Part shown: piece by piece, positions 1 to 7,502 of the stretch
How the letters are laid out: each line of letters opens with the position of its first letter
Position numbering within the stretch: position 1 is the stretch's first letter
Source: Saprospiraceae bacterium
Lineage (GTDB): Bacteria; Bacteroidota; Bacteroidia; Chitinophagales; Saprospiraceae
Direction of reading: 5' to 3'
NCBI GenBank assembly: GCA_014379665.1
Contig: JACMLK010000339.1
Span: 1-17,568, forward strand
Length of the DNA: 17,568 bases
Made by a program: the position numbers and the translations under genes
The notes under the pieces: model-generated
The model's input: only the letters and a program-made list of their open reading frames with translations
Told to the model about the DNA's origin: nothing
Database searches by the model: none

Positions 1-802
1 TGATTTTGCGAAGTTCAGGAAGATTTTTTATACCAATCCAACCTTCATACTCCATCGAGACATTACCTGAAAGACTATCCTTTATAAATCTGGTGTGATA
101 CCAGTCTTTGTAATGTGAATTCTCAAGATTTTTTTCGACATCTTTAAATGCCCAAAAATTATTTCCCGTATGATTCCAGGAGAAATCAAGAATCACTCTG
201 ATACCTTCCTGATGTAATTTATTTACCAGTTTTAAAAATTTTCTGTCTGCAGTGGTCCAGTGCCAGGTAGACGGGTCTTCATGATTCTCCTCTGCCATCA
301 AAGCAAGATCTCCTTTGATATCATCACCAAAAGTGACGTCAATATGATGATAATGTCTCGCGTCGTACTTATGCAATGAAGGTGCGTCGTTTATAGGATT
401 GAAATATATTGCGTTGATTCCCAACTCTTTGAAGTAAGGAATTTTTTCTTCCACACCTGTCAGATCGCCTCCGTATCTGCGCATTTGAATGGTCCTGTAA
501 AAATCAAGCCCTGTTGGCTTTGCCCACTCTTCCTGTTTATACCAATTGTGACCCCATGGTGTTAAAGCCCAGTCAGCAGGAAGAGAATCTATTAAAGCAT
601 TATGGCAAGTCTCCGGAGTCGGGTCGTTCTCAGGATTGCCGTTTCTGAATCTTTCTACAAATATCTGATACCATATGGCTTCTCTGGCCCACTGAGGAGG
701 TTGATCATAGGCAAGTGCTGAATGTTTGTTCTGATCGGATTTTTTTGACATACAGGAAAATATTACTGTAAACCCTAAAAATAAAAATATTCTATGCACC
801 AT
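1..802 (-). CDS. GH13 alpha-amylase-family lipoprotein (3' end outside window)
   Basis: Hydrolyses or rearranges alpha-glucans, probably as a surface or periplasmic lipoprotein in starch or maltodextrin use. The open frame runs from the ATG at 802 off the left edge, giving 267 residues and no stop. A hydrophobic leader ends in a lipobox (IFSC, Cys17). The barrel starts near residue 41 with EAIWYQIFVERF, the usual opening of GH13 enzymes. FNPINDAPSLHKYDARHYHHID (residues 135-155, quoted in parts elsewhere) fits the beta-3/domain B entry, and D206-F-S-W-N-H211 is conserved region I (DxxxNH). The catalytic Asp and Glu regions lie beyond the window, so activity and subfamily cannot be judged; neopullulanase or cyclomaltodextrinase-like is my best guess. 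It lies 72 bases after the outer-membrane-type gene on the same strand and may be co-transcribed with it. Confidence 0.88.
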   Translation of the reverse strand, partial: MVHRIFLFLGFTVIFSCMSKKSDQNKHSALAYDQPPQWAREAIWYQIFVERFRNGNPENDPTPETCHNALIDSLPADWALTPWGHNWYKQEEWAKPTGLDFYRTIQMRRYGGDLTGVEEKIPYFKELGINAIYFNPINDAPSLHKYDARHYHHIDVTFGDDIKGDLALMAEENHEDPSTWHWTTADRKFLKLVNKLHQEGIRVILDFSWNHTGNNFWAFKDVEKNLENSHYKDWYHTRFIKDSLSGNVSMEYEGWIGIKNLPELRKI

Positions 803-874
803 TTAAATCGCTTTATGGTGTAAATATAAATGAAAATCTCCCGAAGTAATAACTTAAATTTGTATGTAGATGAT

Positions 875-1381
875 TTAAAAAATCTTTTTGAAGAATTTCA
901 TGATTCCGGATTCTCTTCTGAACAAAATATATCTAAGACTGAATCCGGATGTAGTATAAAAGCGCTGGTTGTTGTCAGTTTTATTAAAGGTGACCAATGG
1001 GAAATAATCTGTAGAAATACTCAATCTACCCAATGATAATTCTGCCCCGAAACTAAAGGCTATTCCTTTAGAACTAACAGCATCAGGGTTTTCAATATCA
1101 GCTGATGGTACTTTTCTGTTGTATACACCGGCACCCATAAAGAAATTGAACCTTTTAGTAAGCAAAGGGTAATGCTGTTTTATTATAAGAGATGTCAGTT
1201 CTCTTCCGGCAAATGTACCAGGCTGATGGTTCAGTTCTACTGTAGTTTTATTGGCTATACGCTGCGCAAAACTAATTCCAAAATCATCCGCTATCCTGAT
1301 ACCACCGAGTGTATTGTACTTTTGAGCATGGGCAGTATACATACAGATTGTCGCAAATATTAAAACAGGTAATTTATTCAA
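875..1381 (-). CDS. Small secreted outer-membrane-barrel-like protein, TTG start
   Basis: A 168-residue protein with a signal peptide (hydrophobic stretch 4-16, likely cleavage after A-H-A at about residue 19). The mature part alternates hydrophobic and polar residues and is rich in Gly, Ser, Thr and aromatics (for example FFMGAGVYNRKV and FSFGAELSLGRLSIS), as in short Bacteroidota outer-membrane beta-barrels. The C-terminus does not end in the usual barrel Phe pattern but in a basic tail (MKFFKKIF). The start is unusual: a TAA lies directly before the TTG at 1381, and the next ATG is codon 14, inside the signal peptide, so TTG is the only start that keeps a complete leader. The exact role is unknown; a structural or housekeeping envelope protein is inferred. 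It precedes the GH13 lipoprotein gene on the same strand. Confidence 0.7.
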   Translation of the reverse strand: MNKLPVLIFATICMYTAHAQKYNTLGGIRIADDFGISFAQRIANKTTVELNHQPGTFAGRELTSLIIKQHYPLLTKRFNFFMGAGVYNRKVPSADIENPDAVSSKGIAFSFGAELSLGRLSISTDYFPLVTFNKTDNNQRFYTTSGFSLRYILFRRESGIMKFFKKIF

Positions 1382-1515
1382 TTATCTCAAATTTTGGTAA
1401 ACAATAAAATTAATTAGTTTAAATACGTGTAAAGTTAGTAATGTATTGCAATATGCACCACAAATAAAAATTTCATGTGTGTATAACAGATTGGAGGTTA
1501 TTAGTATAAAAAAGG

Positions 1516-1617
1516 AATTTCCATCTAACTTTGGTTATGTAAGATAAAAGCCTATGTTCAAAAAGATAAAAAAAGGGGGTTGATAATCATGGTATTATGG
1601 TGAGTTAGATGGAATTG
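1516..1617. repeat. Inverted repeat with CCATCTAAC arms
   Basis: CCATCTAAC at 1521-1529 is exactly mirrored by GTTAGATGG at 1604-1612. The match continues outward with AATT on both sides after a one-base offset. The arms are 74 bases apart. It could be a very small non-autonomous element or a remnant of one; no target duplication is evident. Confidence 0.4.
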
Positions 1618-1689
1618 CACTTTTATTAATTAAAAACAATTTATAAAAGTGTTCAAGTAAAAAAAGTACATTTATTCAAACAAGTTATA

Positions 1690-1940
1690 TTCGCCTCGAG
1701 CCGGTCTTCCCATCCCTATCGGGTGCCTTCACTTGATGCATTGTCATGCATCACCCTTTGGGCTCGTTCAGTTATTCTTTTTTTTCCGCAAAAAAAGTAA
1801 ACAAAAAAACTCCCAATACAAAAAACTCACTTTAGCATTATCACACGTGTCTGGCATTGGTTTACTAACGTTCTTCGCACTTTCCCGATTTTATCCTCAC
1901 CCGCTAAATCACCGGTCTCCTGGCACATAAAATCAGGACA
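1690..1940. repeat. Probable degenerate dispersed repeat with internal hairpin
   Basis: This segment is more GC-rich than its surroundings and has a mixed texture: a stem TGATGCAT/ATGCATCA (1734-1741 and 1746-1753, loop TGTC), a poly-T/poly-A stretch around 1774-1808, and closely packed short palindromes. Its translations in several frames resemble the recurrent Phe/Lys-rich and CHASPFG-type fragments seen between genes in Bacteroidota genomes, which is my recollection and not a search result. No second copy is in this window. The boundaries are approximate. Confidence 0.35.
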
Positions 1941-2095
1941 TTATACTGGTTCGAACAGTTTTGTATTGGTGTCACCACGGTTTCATTTTAGCCGCAACAT
2001 AAAAATACGGCACCCAATTCTTAAATTAGAACCATAAACTTCATACTTTATTTTTTATTTTGTGCAATATGTTATACACACAAATTTCAGGAATT

Positions 2096-3298
2096 TTATC
2101 CATTCAATACCGGAAGTGACATATAACCTTTATAAACATTATCTTCTTCAAATATAAGGTCAGTGAAATCCTGCACTTCACGATACAGCGTATCACGTTC
2201 AATGGGTTTTCTGCCCACCCTCCTGATTAAGGTTACCAATTGTTGAGTACTCATAGATGGATTTTGTTCTTCTGATCCTGCCATAGCATAAATTTTCGTA
2301 GTATCATCAATGGTTCCATCAATATCATCCACGCCAAAAGCCAGCGCCAGTTGAGTCATATCTCTTCCAATCATAGGCCAGTATGCCTTGATATGGTCAA
2401 AATTATCAAGATATATTCTTGAGATCGCATAATTTCTGAGGTCTTCCACCACATTTGTTTCCTCCAGGTGGGACATCTCATTGTCCTGATTTCGAAATTT
2501 CAGGGGAATAAATGTCTGAAACCCACCGGTTTTATCCTGTAATTGTCTGAGTTGCTCCAGATGATCTATCCGATGCCGGTATTCTTCAATATGACCGTAT
2601 AACATGGTTGCATTTGATCTGCCTCCCATCCCATGCCAGATTTCATGAATACGAAGCCACTGGTCACCACTGCATTTGCCACCGGCTATCTTATCTCTTA
2701 TTTCCGGATGAAAAATTTCAGCCCCTCCACCCGGAATTGAATCCAGGCCTGCTTCTTTCATGAGCTGCATACCAACTTCATAAGAGATCTTATCCTTCTT
2801 AAATATATAGTGATATTCTACGGGAGTCAATGCCTTGATATGCAATTCAGGCCTGTGACGTTTTATAGCCTGAAAAAGTTCAGTATAGAATTTTACATCA
2901 TACTGGGGAAGTACACCGCCAACTATGTGTACTTCTGTGACAGGCTGATCATCATATTTTTTGACTATATCCAACATTTCTTCCATGGTATATTCCCAGC
3001 CCTCTTCCCTCTTTTTAATAAGTCTGGAATATGAGCAAAAACTACAGGTATACAAACAAACATTGGTGGGTTCTATATGGAAATTCCTATTAAAATAGGT
3101 ATTGTTTCCATGCTTTTTTTCTCTGATAAAGTTAGCTAATGTTCCGAGAAAGCTTAGACTTCCATGTTCAAAAAGGTGAATGCCTTCTTCAAAAGATATT
3201 CTCACGTCATTCCTTACCTTGTCGGCAATGTGCCTTAATTCTTCAGAAAGATTGGTATCATTTATCAAAACCTGTATATCGGTTCCACTCGTCATCAT
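2096..3298 (-). CDS. mqnE: Aminodeoxyfutalosine synthase, radical SAM
   Basis: MqnE joins 3-[(1-carboxyvinyl)oxy]benzoate to S-adenosylmethionine by radical addition, giving 6-amino-6-deoxyfutalosine, an early step of the futalosine route to menaquinone in the cytoplasm. From the start at 3298 it is 400 residues. The radical SAM cluster is C81-x3-C85-x2-C88 (CLYTCSFC), preceded by HIEPTNVC. EVHIVGG, IKALTPVEYHY and PGGGAEIF follow as in MqnE; the related MqnC usually has a GGGGAEIL-type motif. The frame is open upstream to a TTG at 3364, but a -7-like element at 3323-3330 lies between that TTG and the ATG at 3298, so I chose the ATG pair at 3298/3295. It is divergent from the glycosyltransferase gene, and no other menaquinone gene is in the window. 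Confidence 0.93.
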   Translation of the reverse strand: MMTSGTDIQVLINDTNLSEELRHIADKVRNDVRISFEEGIHLFEHGSLSFLGTLANFIREKKHGNNTYFNRNFHIEPTNVCLYTCSFCSYSRLIKKREEGWEYTMEEMLDIVKKYDDQPVTEVHIVGGVLPQYDVKFYTELFQAIKRHRPELHIKALTPVEYHYIFKKDKISYEVGMQLMKEAGLDSIPGGGAEIFHPEIRDKIAGGKCSGDQWLRIHEIWHGMGGRSNATMLYGHIEEYRHRIDHLEQLRQLQDKTGGFQTFIPLKFRNQDNEMSHLEETNVVEDLRNYAISRIYLDNFDHIKAYWPMIGRDMTQLALAFGVDDIDGTIDDTTKIYAMAGSEEQNPSMSTQQLVTLIRRVGRKPIERDTLYREVQDFTDLIFEEDNVYKGYMSLPVLNG

Positions 3299-3322
3299 CT
3301 GATTTTTTTTATAAAAAACACT

Positions 3323-3330
3323 CAAAATTA
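3323..3330 (-). promoter_or_regulatory. Putative -7 element for mqnE
   Basis: Reads TAATTTTG on the minus strand, an exact match to the Bacteroidota TAnnTTTG. It lies 24 bases before the chosen mqnE ATG and would give a short 5' untranslated leader. No good -33 TTG at the usual spacing was seen. Such matches also occur by chance in AT-rich DNA. Confidence 0.45.
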
Positions 3331-3405
3331 ATATTTGATGCATATTTAACCGATATTTTGTCAAATATTCCTTTTACTTTACACATTCAAAGTGAATACC
3401 AGGAT

Positions 3406-4293
3406 ATGTTATCTATTCTAATTCCTATATATAATCAGGATGTGCGGCCCCTGGTGTACACACTTGCGAAACAGTGTACCAAACTGAAAATAAACTATCA
3501 GATACTGTGTTTTGATGATGGATCAAATGAAAAATTTAAAGAAAAAAACAAAGAACTCGCTTCAAAAATCAATATAAACTACACAGAACTACCTGAAAAT
3601 ATGGGTAGGAGTAAAATAAGAAACTGGCTTGGCAAAGCAGGATATTTTGAATATCTGTTATTTTTGGATGGAGATTCAATGGTTAAATCAAAAGACTTTA
3701 TAAAAAAATATATAGATGCACTTCCTACAGAAGTAGTGTTGTATGGTGGCAGAAAATATGTATCTAAAAAACCATCAAACCAGAAGAAAATACTCCACTG
3801 GAAGTATGGTACCAAAAGAGAAGCATTGAGTGCAGGAAAAAGGAACAAAGATCCTTATCTGAATTTTCAGTCGAATAATTTTGTGATTCCTGAAAAGGTG
3901 TTCAGACGGATCATTTTTAATGAAAAAATGGAAGGGTATGGCTATGAAGATCTATTGTATGCTTTGGAATTGAAGAAAAAGAATATTACCATCTTGCATA
4001 TCAATAATCCTGTCATTCACGAGGGTTTAGAAACAAATGTGACCTTTATAAAAAAAACTGAAAATGCTATCCTTAATCTGGCAACCCTTTATAAATCCGG
4101 TGCAATGAATGCTACCCGCCTTATTAAATCATACAAATGGCTTAATAATTATGGGCTCACAGATACCTTTGAATGGTTATATAATAAATTTGAAAAAAAA
4201 ATCAGTACAAATATACGCTCGTCACAACCATCCATATCTTTGTTTAATATCTGGAAACTACATGAGTTTATACAAAAATTAAAGTCACCTTAA
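3406..4293 (+). CDS. Family 2 glycosyltransferase
   Basis: A 295-residue GT-A-fold transferase that moves a sugar from a nucleotide-sugar to an unidentified acceptor, probably at the cytoplasmic face. It opens with the classic GT2 strand MLSILIPIYNQD. FDDGS at 36-40 is the nucleotide-binding Asp region, and D88-G-D90 in LFLDGD is the DxD-type metal site. EGYGYEDLLYALELKKK near residue 184 is the galactosyltransferase-type C-terminal motif (GxGxEDxxL). No transmembrane segment is present. The frame is open upstream to 3139, but that part overlaps mqnE antisense and has no family similarity, so I start at the ATG at 3406, where the fold begins. It ends 12 bases before the SMP-30-like lipoprotein gene, suggesting co-transcription. 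Donor and acceptor are unknown. Confidence 0.88.
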   Translation: MLSILIPIYNQDVRPLVYTLAKQCTKLKINYQILCFDDGSNEKFKEKNKELASKININYTELPENMGRSKIRNWLGKAGYFEYLLFLDGDSMVKSKDFIKKYIDALPTEVVLYGGRKYVSKKPSNQKKILHWKYGTKREALSAGKRNKDPYLNFQSNNFVIPEKVFRRIIFNEKMEGYGYEDLLYALELKKKNITILHINNPVIHEGLETNVTFIKKTENAILNLATLYKSGAMNATRLIKSYKWLNNYGLTDTFEWLYNKFEKKISTNIRSSQPSISLFNIWKLHEFIQKLKSP

Positions 4294-4305
4294 AATCATT
4301 TTACA

Positions 4306-5325
4306 ATGTCCGTTTCAAATCCTATAACATTGACCATTCTTTTTCCTATTTTATTATTAGCCTGTAAAGATAAAACTACAGAAATAATTACAACAGAACG
4401 AAGAATTGAAATGTATGATCCTGAGTTACAACAGGTACTGGACTCCAATGTTATTATTGAAATATTGACCGACAGCGTCTATCAGTGGGCAGAAGGACCA
4501 CTTTGGTTAGATGAGGAGCATAAATTGCTTTTTACGGATGTGCCTCAAAACACGATCTATTCTTGGGATGAAAAGAATGGACCACAAAAGTACCTAAGCC
4601 CTTCGGGCTATACCATTATCAATGAAAAAGGTGGCAGAGAAGGTGCCAATGGACTGGCATTGGATGCAGACAGTCACCTCATATTATGTCAGCATGGCAA
4701 TCGCGCAGTAGCAAAAATGAAATCTCCTCTTACCACCCCTAAGGACAGTTTTGAATTTCTTGCGATGAACTACAAAGGCAGAAAATTTAACAGTCCTAAT
4801 GATCTCCACATCACTAAAGATGGTGATATTTTTTTTACTGATCCTCCATATGGACTACCCGGTCAGGATGCAGACAGTATTAAAGAGCTTTCTTTCAATG
4901 GTGTATACAGACTTATAAAAAAGGATGGCTCTGTTTTTCTGCTCGATAGTACTTTATCTCGTCCGAATGGTATAGCTTTATCTTCAGATGAAAAATATAT
5001 GTACGTAGCTAATTCCGACCCTGAAAAATCAATCTGGAAGAAATATGAACTTGATGTGCACAAAAATATAGTTTCTGCAAGTCTTTTTGCCGATGTGACT
5101 CATTTGGTTCCCAAACATAAGGGGTTGCCTGATGGGATGAAAATAAGCAATAAGGGATATATTTTTGCTTCAGGACCAGGTGGTATTCTTGTTTTTAATC
5201 AGGATAGCCGACATTTGGGCACTATTATGACAGGTCAGGCTACTGCCAACTGTGCGCTGGACAAAGACGAAAAATATCTTTATATGACCGCTCATAAATA
5301 TCTGATGAGGGTGAGGCTGAAGTAA
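4306..5325 (+). CDS. SMP-30/gluconolactonase-like lipoprotein
   Basis: A 339-residue six-bladed beta-propeller of the SMP-30/gluconolactonase/LRE family, whose members hydrolyse sugar lactones or related esters using a divalent metal. The leader ends in LLLAC with Cys20 as the lipidation site, so it should be anchored in an envelope membrane. The likely metal and substrate residues are all present: E63 (WAEGP), N165 (SPNDL), N221 (RPNGIA) and D276 (LPDGMK). A late blade reads IFASGPGGILVF, typical of this family. It follows the glycosyltransferase gene by 12 bases on the same strand, but a shared pathway is only a guess. The ATG at 4306 is the one that keeps the lipoprotein signal intact. The substrate cannot be told from sequence. 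Confidence 0.9.
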   Translation: MSVSNPITLTILFPILLLACKDKTTEIITTERRIEMYDPELQQVLDSNVIIEILTDSVYQWAEGPLWLDEEHKLLFTDVPQNTIYSWDEKNGPQKYLSPSGYTIINEKGGREGANGLALDADSHLILCQHGNRAVAKMKSPLTTPKDSFEFLAMNYKGRKFNSPNDLHITKDGDIFFTDPPYGLPGQDADSIKELSFNGVYRLIKKDGSVFLLDSTLSRPNGIALSSDEKYMYVANSDPEKSIWKKYELDVHKNIVSASLFADVTHLVPKHKGLPDGMKISNKGYIFASGPGGILVFNQDSRHLGTIMTGQATANCALDKDEKYLYMTAHKYLMRVRLK

Positions 5326-5353
5326 ATGCGGTATGCGGTATGCGGCATGCGGG
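5326..5353 (+). repeat. Four tandem copies of ATGCGGN
   Basis: Directly after the TAA of the lipoprotein gene come ATGCGGT, ATGCGGT, ATGCGGC and ATGCGGG, followed by the degenerate GTTGCGGGG. The following bases to about 5400 are also G/T-rich with repeated GGAGTTGT-like words. It is a 7-base microsatellite, GC-rich against its surroundings. Confidence 0.85.
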
Positions 5354-5445
5354 GTTGCGGGGATTGCTAAATTACGGAGTTGTGGAGTTGTTGGATTTGA
5401 AGTTAACGAAGCATTAGAAAATGTGCCATTTATTTATTTTAAACA

Positions 5446-5453
5446 TATTTTTG
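5446..5453 (+). promoter_or_regulatory. Putative -7 element for the esterase-like gene
   Basis: TATTTTTG matches TAnnTTTG exactly, 45 bases before the ATG at 5499. It supports that start over the in-frame ATG at 5421, which would lie upstream of transcription initiation. A -33 TTG is not evident. Confidence 0.45.
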
Positions 5454-5498
5454 GCAGGATTTAAAAATAATTCATTTCTTGTGTCAAATTATTTTATC

Positions 5499-6230
5499 AT
5501 GCATAGATATATTCAAACCTGGTATAGTCCTTCATTAAATAAAGAAATGGAAATAGTGGAGTACGGTCATCATGGCTTTGCCTTGCTATTATTACCTACC
5601 GCTGCGGCTGATTATCTTGAATATGAGCGATTTCTGCTTATTGATGCCATTTCAAAATACATTGATGAAGGAAAAGTCAAGGTATACTCTATAAATTCAA
5701 TTAATAGTGAAAGTTGGCTGAACAGTAAAATTGATGGAAGAAGCAAAGTCATTCGTCATATGCAATTCAACAATTATGTATATAATGAGGTAGTACCATT
5801 TATCAAAGGCAGAACCAGTCAGGAAACTCCCGTAATCACCTGCGGAGCATCATTTGGGGCATTGCATGCCGCTAATCTTTTTTTTAAAAATCCGACCGCT
5901 ATTCGTGGCTGTATATCCATGTCAGGGTTATATGATCTGGGATCTTATTCCAAGAGTTATTGGGACGACGATTGTTACTGGAACAGCCCGCTGCATTATC
6001 TCAAAGATCTTGAAGATGAATGGCATCTGAATGGAATAAAAAGTTCCGGTCATATTCATATCCTGACTGGTTCCGGGGATTATGAAGATCCAAACGGCTC
6101 GAGATATCTCTCCGGTTTATTGCATCATAAAGATATTCCTCACCACCTGGATGTATGGGGTTATGACATTAAACACGATTGGCCAACCTGGAGATCTATG
6201 TTGCCTTATCTGCTGGAAACAAAATTTTGA
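5499..6230 (+). CDS. Esterase-like alpha/beta hydrolase
   Basis: A 243-residue cytoplasmic-type protein of the putative esterase group of alpha/beta hydrolases (esterase D/COG4947-like). The nucleophile elbow is G116-A-S118-F-G120; D194 (LTGSGDYEDP) and H226 (IKHDWPTW) fit the acid and base of the triad. ALLLLPTAAADYLEY near residues 28-42 is the oxyanion-side loop. There is no signal peptide from this start. The frame extends to an ATG at 5421, whose translation resembles a hydrophobic leader, but a -7-like element lies between the two and homologous proteins of this type usually begin close to the YxP-type strand seen here, so I chose 5499. Its 3' end is 6 bases from the convergent TPR membrane gene, leaving no room for a separate terminator. 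Substrate unknown. Confidence 0.8.
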   Translation: MHRYIQTWYSPSLNKEMEIVEYGHHGFALLLLPTAAADYLEYERFLLIDAISKYIDEGKVKVYSINSINSESWLNSKIDGRSKVIRHMQFNNYVYNEVVPFIKGRTSQETPVITCGASFGALHAANLFFKNPTAIRGCISMSGLYDLGSYSKSYWDDDCYWNSPLHYLKDLEDEWHLNGIKSSGHIHILTGSGDYEDPNGSRYLSGLLHHKDIPHHLDVWGYDIKHDWPTWRSMLPYLLETKF

Positions 6231-6236
6231 CGTAAG

Positions 6237-7502
6237 TCATTCCCGGATCATAATATAATTGGCATACCATTGATAGGCAATGAGTCCAAATAATGGCAAT
6301 ACACTAAAAGAGGTAGAAAATACACCTGAGTAAATACAAATGGTGCTATTGACCAAGACTAACAATCCGATCAAAGTGGTGACAAGTATAAGCTTTTTCT
6401 TATTTCGTTCTGAGTCAGGGTTATACATACTTCCGGTGGGTATCATCATGAGAAAAACAAAAATAGAAGATGAAAGCAATCCTTCATTTGGCCAGAGAAA
6501 AATAAAACAAGCCATAAACAATATGGAAGTAAAAAGTGAGAACCCTGCAAATCCGGCTGACCATTTTTGTTCCTGAGATAGCGTATACCTGCCAAATGTA
6601 TTGGTCAGTAAATACAAATTCATCAAAGGGGAAAAAATCCAGGTTGATAAAAAGAATATCGCTATAATGATTATGACGGGCATCAGATATGGCCATAGTT
6701 TTTCGTTGTCTTCAGCCAGGCTGGACAAAATCCTTAATCCTACATAAGAACCGATTATAATGATCCATTGATTTTTCCCTTTTAGTTTACCAAACCAAAG
6801 CATGATCATCAGGAAATACCTGTACAACGGAAATTTCGCTTTCATGGCTTCCAGCATTCCAGCTTTTGCAGACTGATGCAAGGGGTCTTCTGTCAGGGCC
6901 ATCTTAAAGTGTTGAAGTGCAGTATCAGATTGGCCTCGATGTAATAATCCCCACCCCATATTTGAATGAGTGTCCGGATTGGTGGGATCCGTATTCAAAG
7001 ATTTATCTATGGTTTCAAAAGCTTCATCGTTTCTTCCCAAACCCACAAGTGCACCTGATCGGGCATTCAATGCTCCAATGTTTTCGGCATCAGCACTCAA
7101 AGCTGTATCTGCACTTTCGAGTGCCTCCTGATAATCTTTAGTCCTCAGGAATAAATTTGCTTTAAAAGCATGAAAATCAGGATTGTCGGGTTCAAGCCTG
7201 ATCGATTCATCCATCAGAGATTTTGCATCCTCAAAATTTCTTTTAGCACTATTGACATTTGACATGATGTAATACGAAAACGCATCCGCAGGATGTTGTT
7301 CCATGATGACCTTACATATCTGATCAGCATCATCGTATTTATGCAGACCCATCTTGGCAATGGCCATCATTTTCAAAATTTCAATATTGTCAGCGCCATG
7401 AGGCATGAGGTTTTCCAACAGTTTTTCAGCCTGAGCATATCTGGATTGTCCCAGCAACACATCAACCCGGGAAATTTGTCTCAAAAACTCCATGTCATTC
7501 AT
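6237..7502 (-). CDS. TPR protein with C-terminal multi-spanning membrane domain
   Basis: A 421-residue protein in two halves. Residues 1 to about 215 are tandem tetratricopeptide repeats: alternating helices with the TPR pattern (for example ADAFSYYIMSNVNSAKRNFE, IRLEPDNPDFHAFKANLFL, LNTDPTNPDTHSNMGWGLL). Residues 225-420 hold about six hydrophobic helices (roughly 246-262, 271-297, 317-337, 343-357, 371-392, 398-417). The TPR half should face the cytoplasm as a binding platform. The ATG shares its A with the TAA of the upstream AAA+ gene (TAATG), a strong sign of translational coupling, and the AAA+ partner also carries TPRs. I infer that the two proteins work as a complex at the inner membrane. 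The function is unknown. Confidence 0.85.
   Translation of the reverse strand: MNDMEFLRQISRVDVLLGQSRYAQAEKLLENLMPHGADNIEILKMMAIAKMGLHKYDDADQICKVIMEQHPADAFSYYIMSNVNSAKRNFEDAKSLMDESIRLEPDNPDFHAFKANLFLRTKDYQEALESADTALSADAENIGALNARSGALVGLGRNDEAFETIDKSLNTDPTNPDTHSNMGWGLLHRGQSDTALQHFKMALTEDPLHQSAKAGMLEAMKAKFPLYRYFLMIMLWFGKLKGKNQWIIIIGSYVGLRILSSLAEDNEKLWPYLMPVIIIIAIFFLSTWIFSPLMNLYLLTNTFGRYTLSQEQKWSAGFAGFSLFTSILFMACFIFLWPNEGLLSSSIFVFLMMIPTGSMYNPDSERNKKKLILVTTLIGLLVLVNSTICIYSGVFSTSFSVLPLFGLIAYQWYANYIMIRE

Larger units (their letters stand above)
1382..2095. other. 714-base gene-free stretch
   Basis: No convincing coding region. It holds an inverted repeat (1516-1617) and a GC-richer, repeat-like segment (about 1690-1940), both listed separately. 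The rest is AT-rich and featureless to my eye. The only longer open frame (1733-1930, plus) has a low-complexity, Phe/Lys-rich translation and lies inside the repeat-like segment, so I do not count it as a gene. Confidence 0.6.

Noticed and set aside
1733..1930. 65-codon plus-strand open frame in the gene-free stretch
   Set aside because: Low-complexity Phe/Lys/Ser-rich translation inside a repeat-like block, with no leader, domain or promoter; better explained as chance.
1948..1957. GGTTCGAACA, like a tRNA T-loop
   Set aside because: No acceptor, D or anticodon stems can be placed around it on either strand.
3299..3364. Upstream TTG (3364) and ATG (3343) starts for mqnE
   Set aside because: They lie upstream of the putative -7 element at 3323-3330, and the added residues are not MqnE-like.
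3139..3405. N-terminal extension of the glycosyltransferase
   Set aside because: It runs antisense through the start of mqnE and shows no family similarity; the GT2 fold begins exactly at the ATG at 3406.
5326..5353. Short tandem units as a possible CRISPR array
   Set aside because: Units are 7 bases with no spacers and there are no cas genes.
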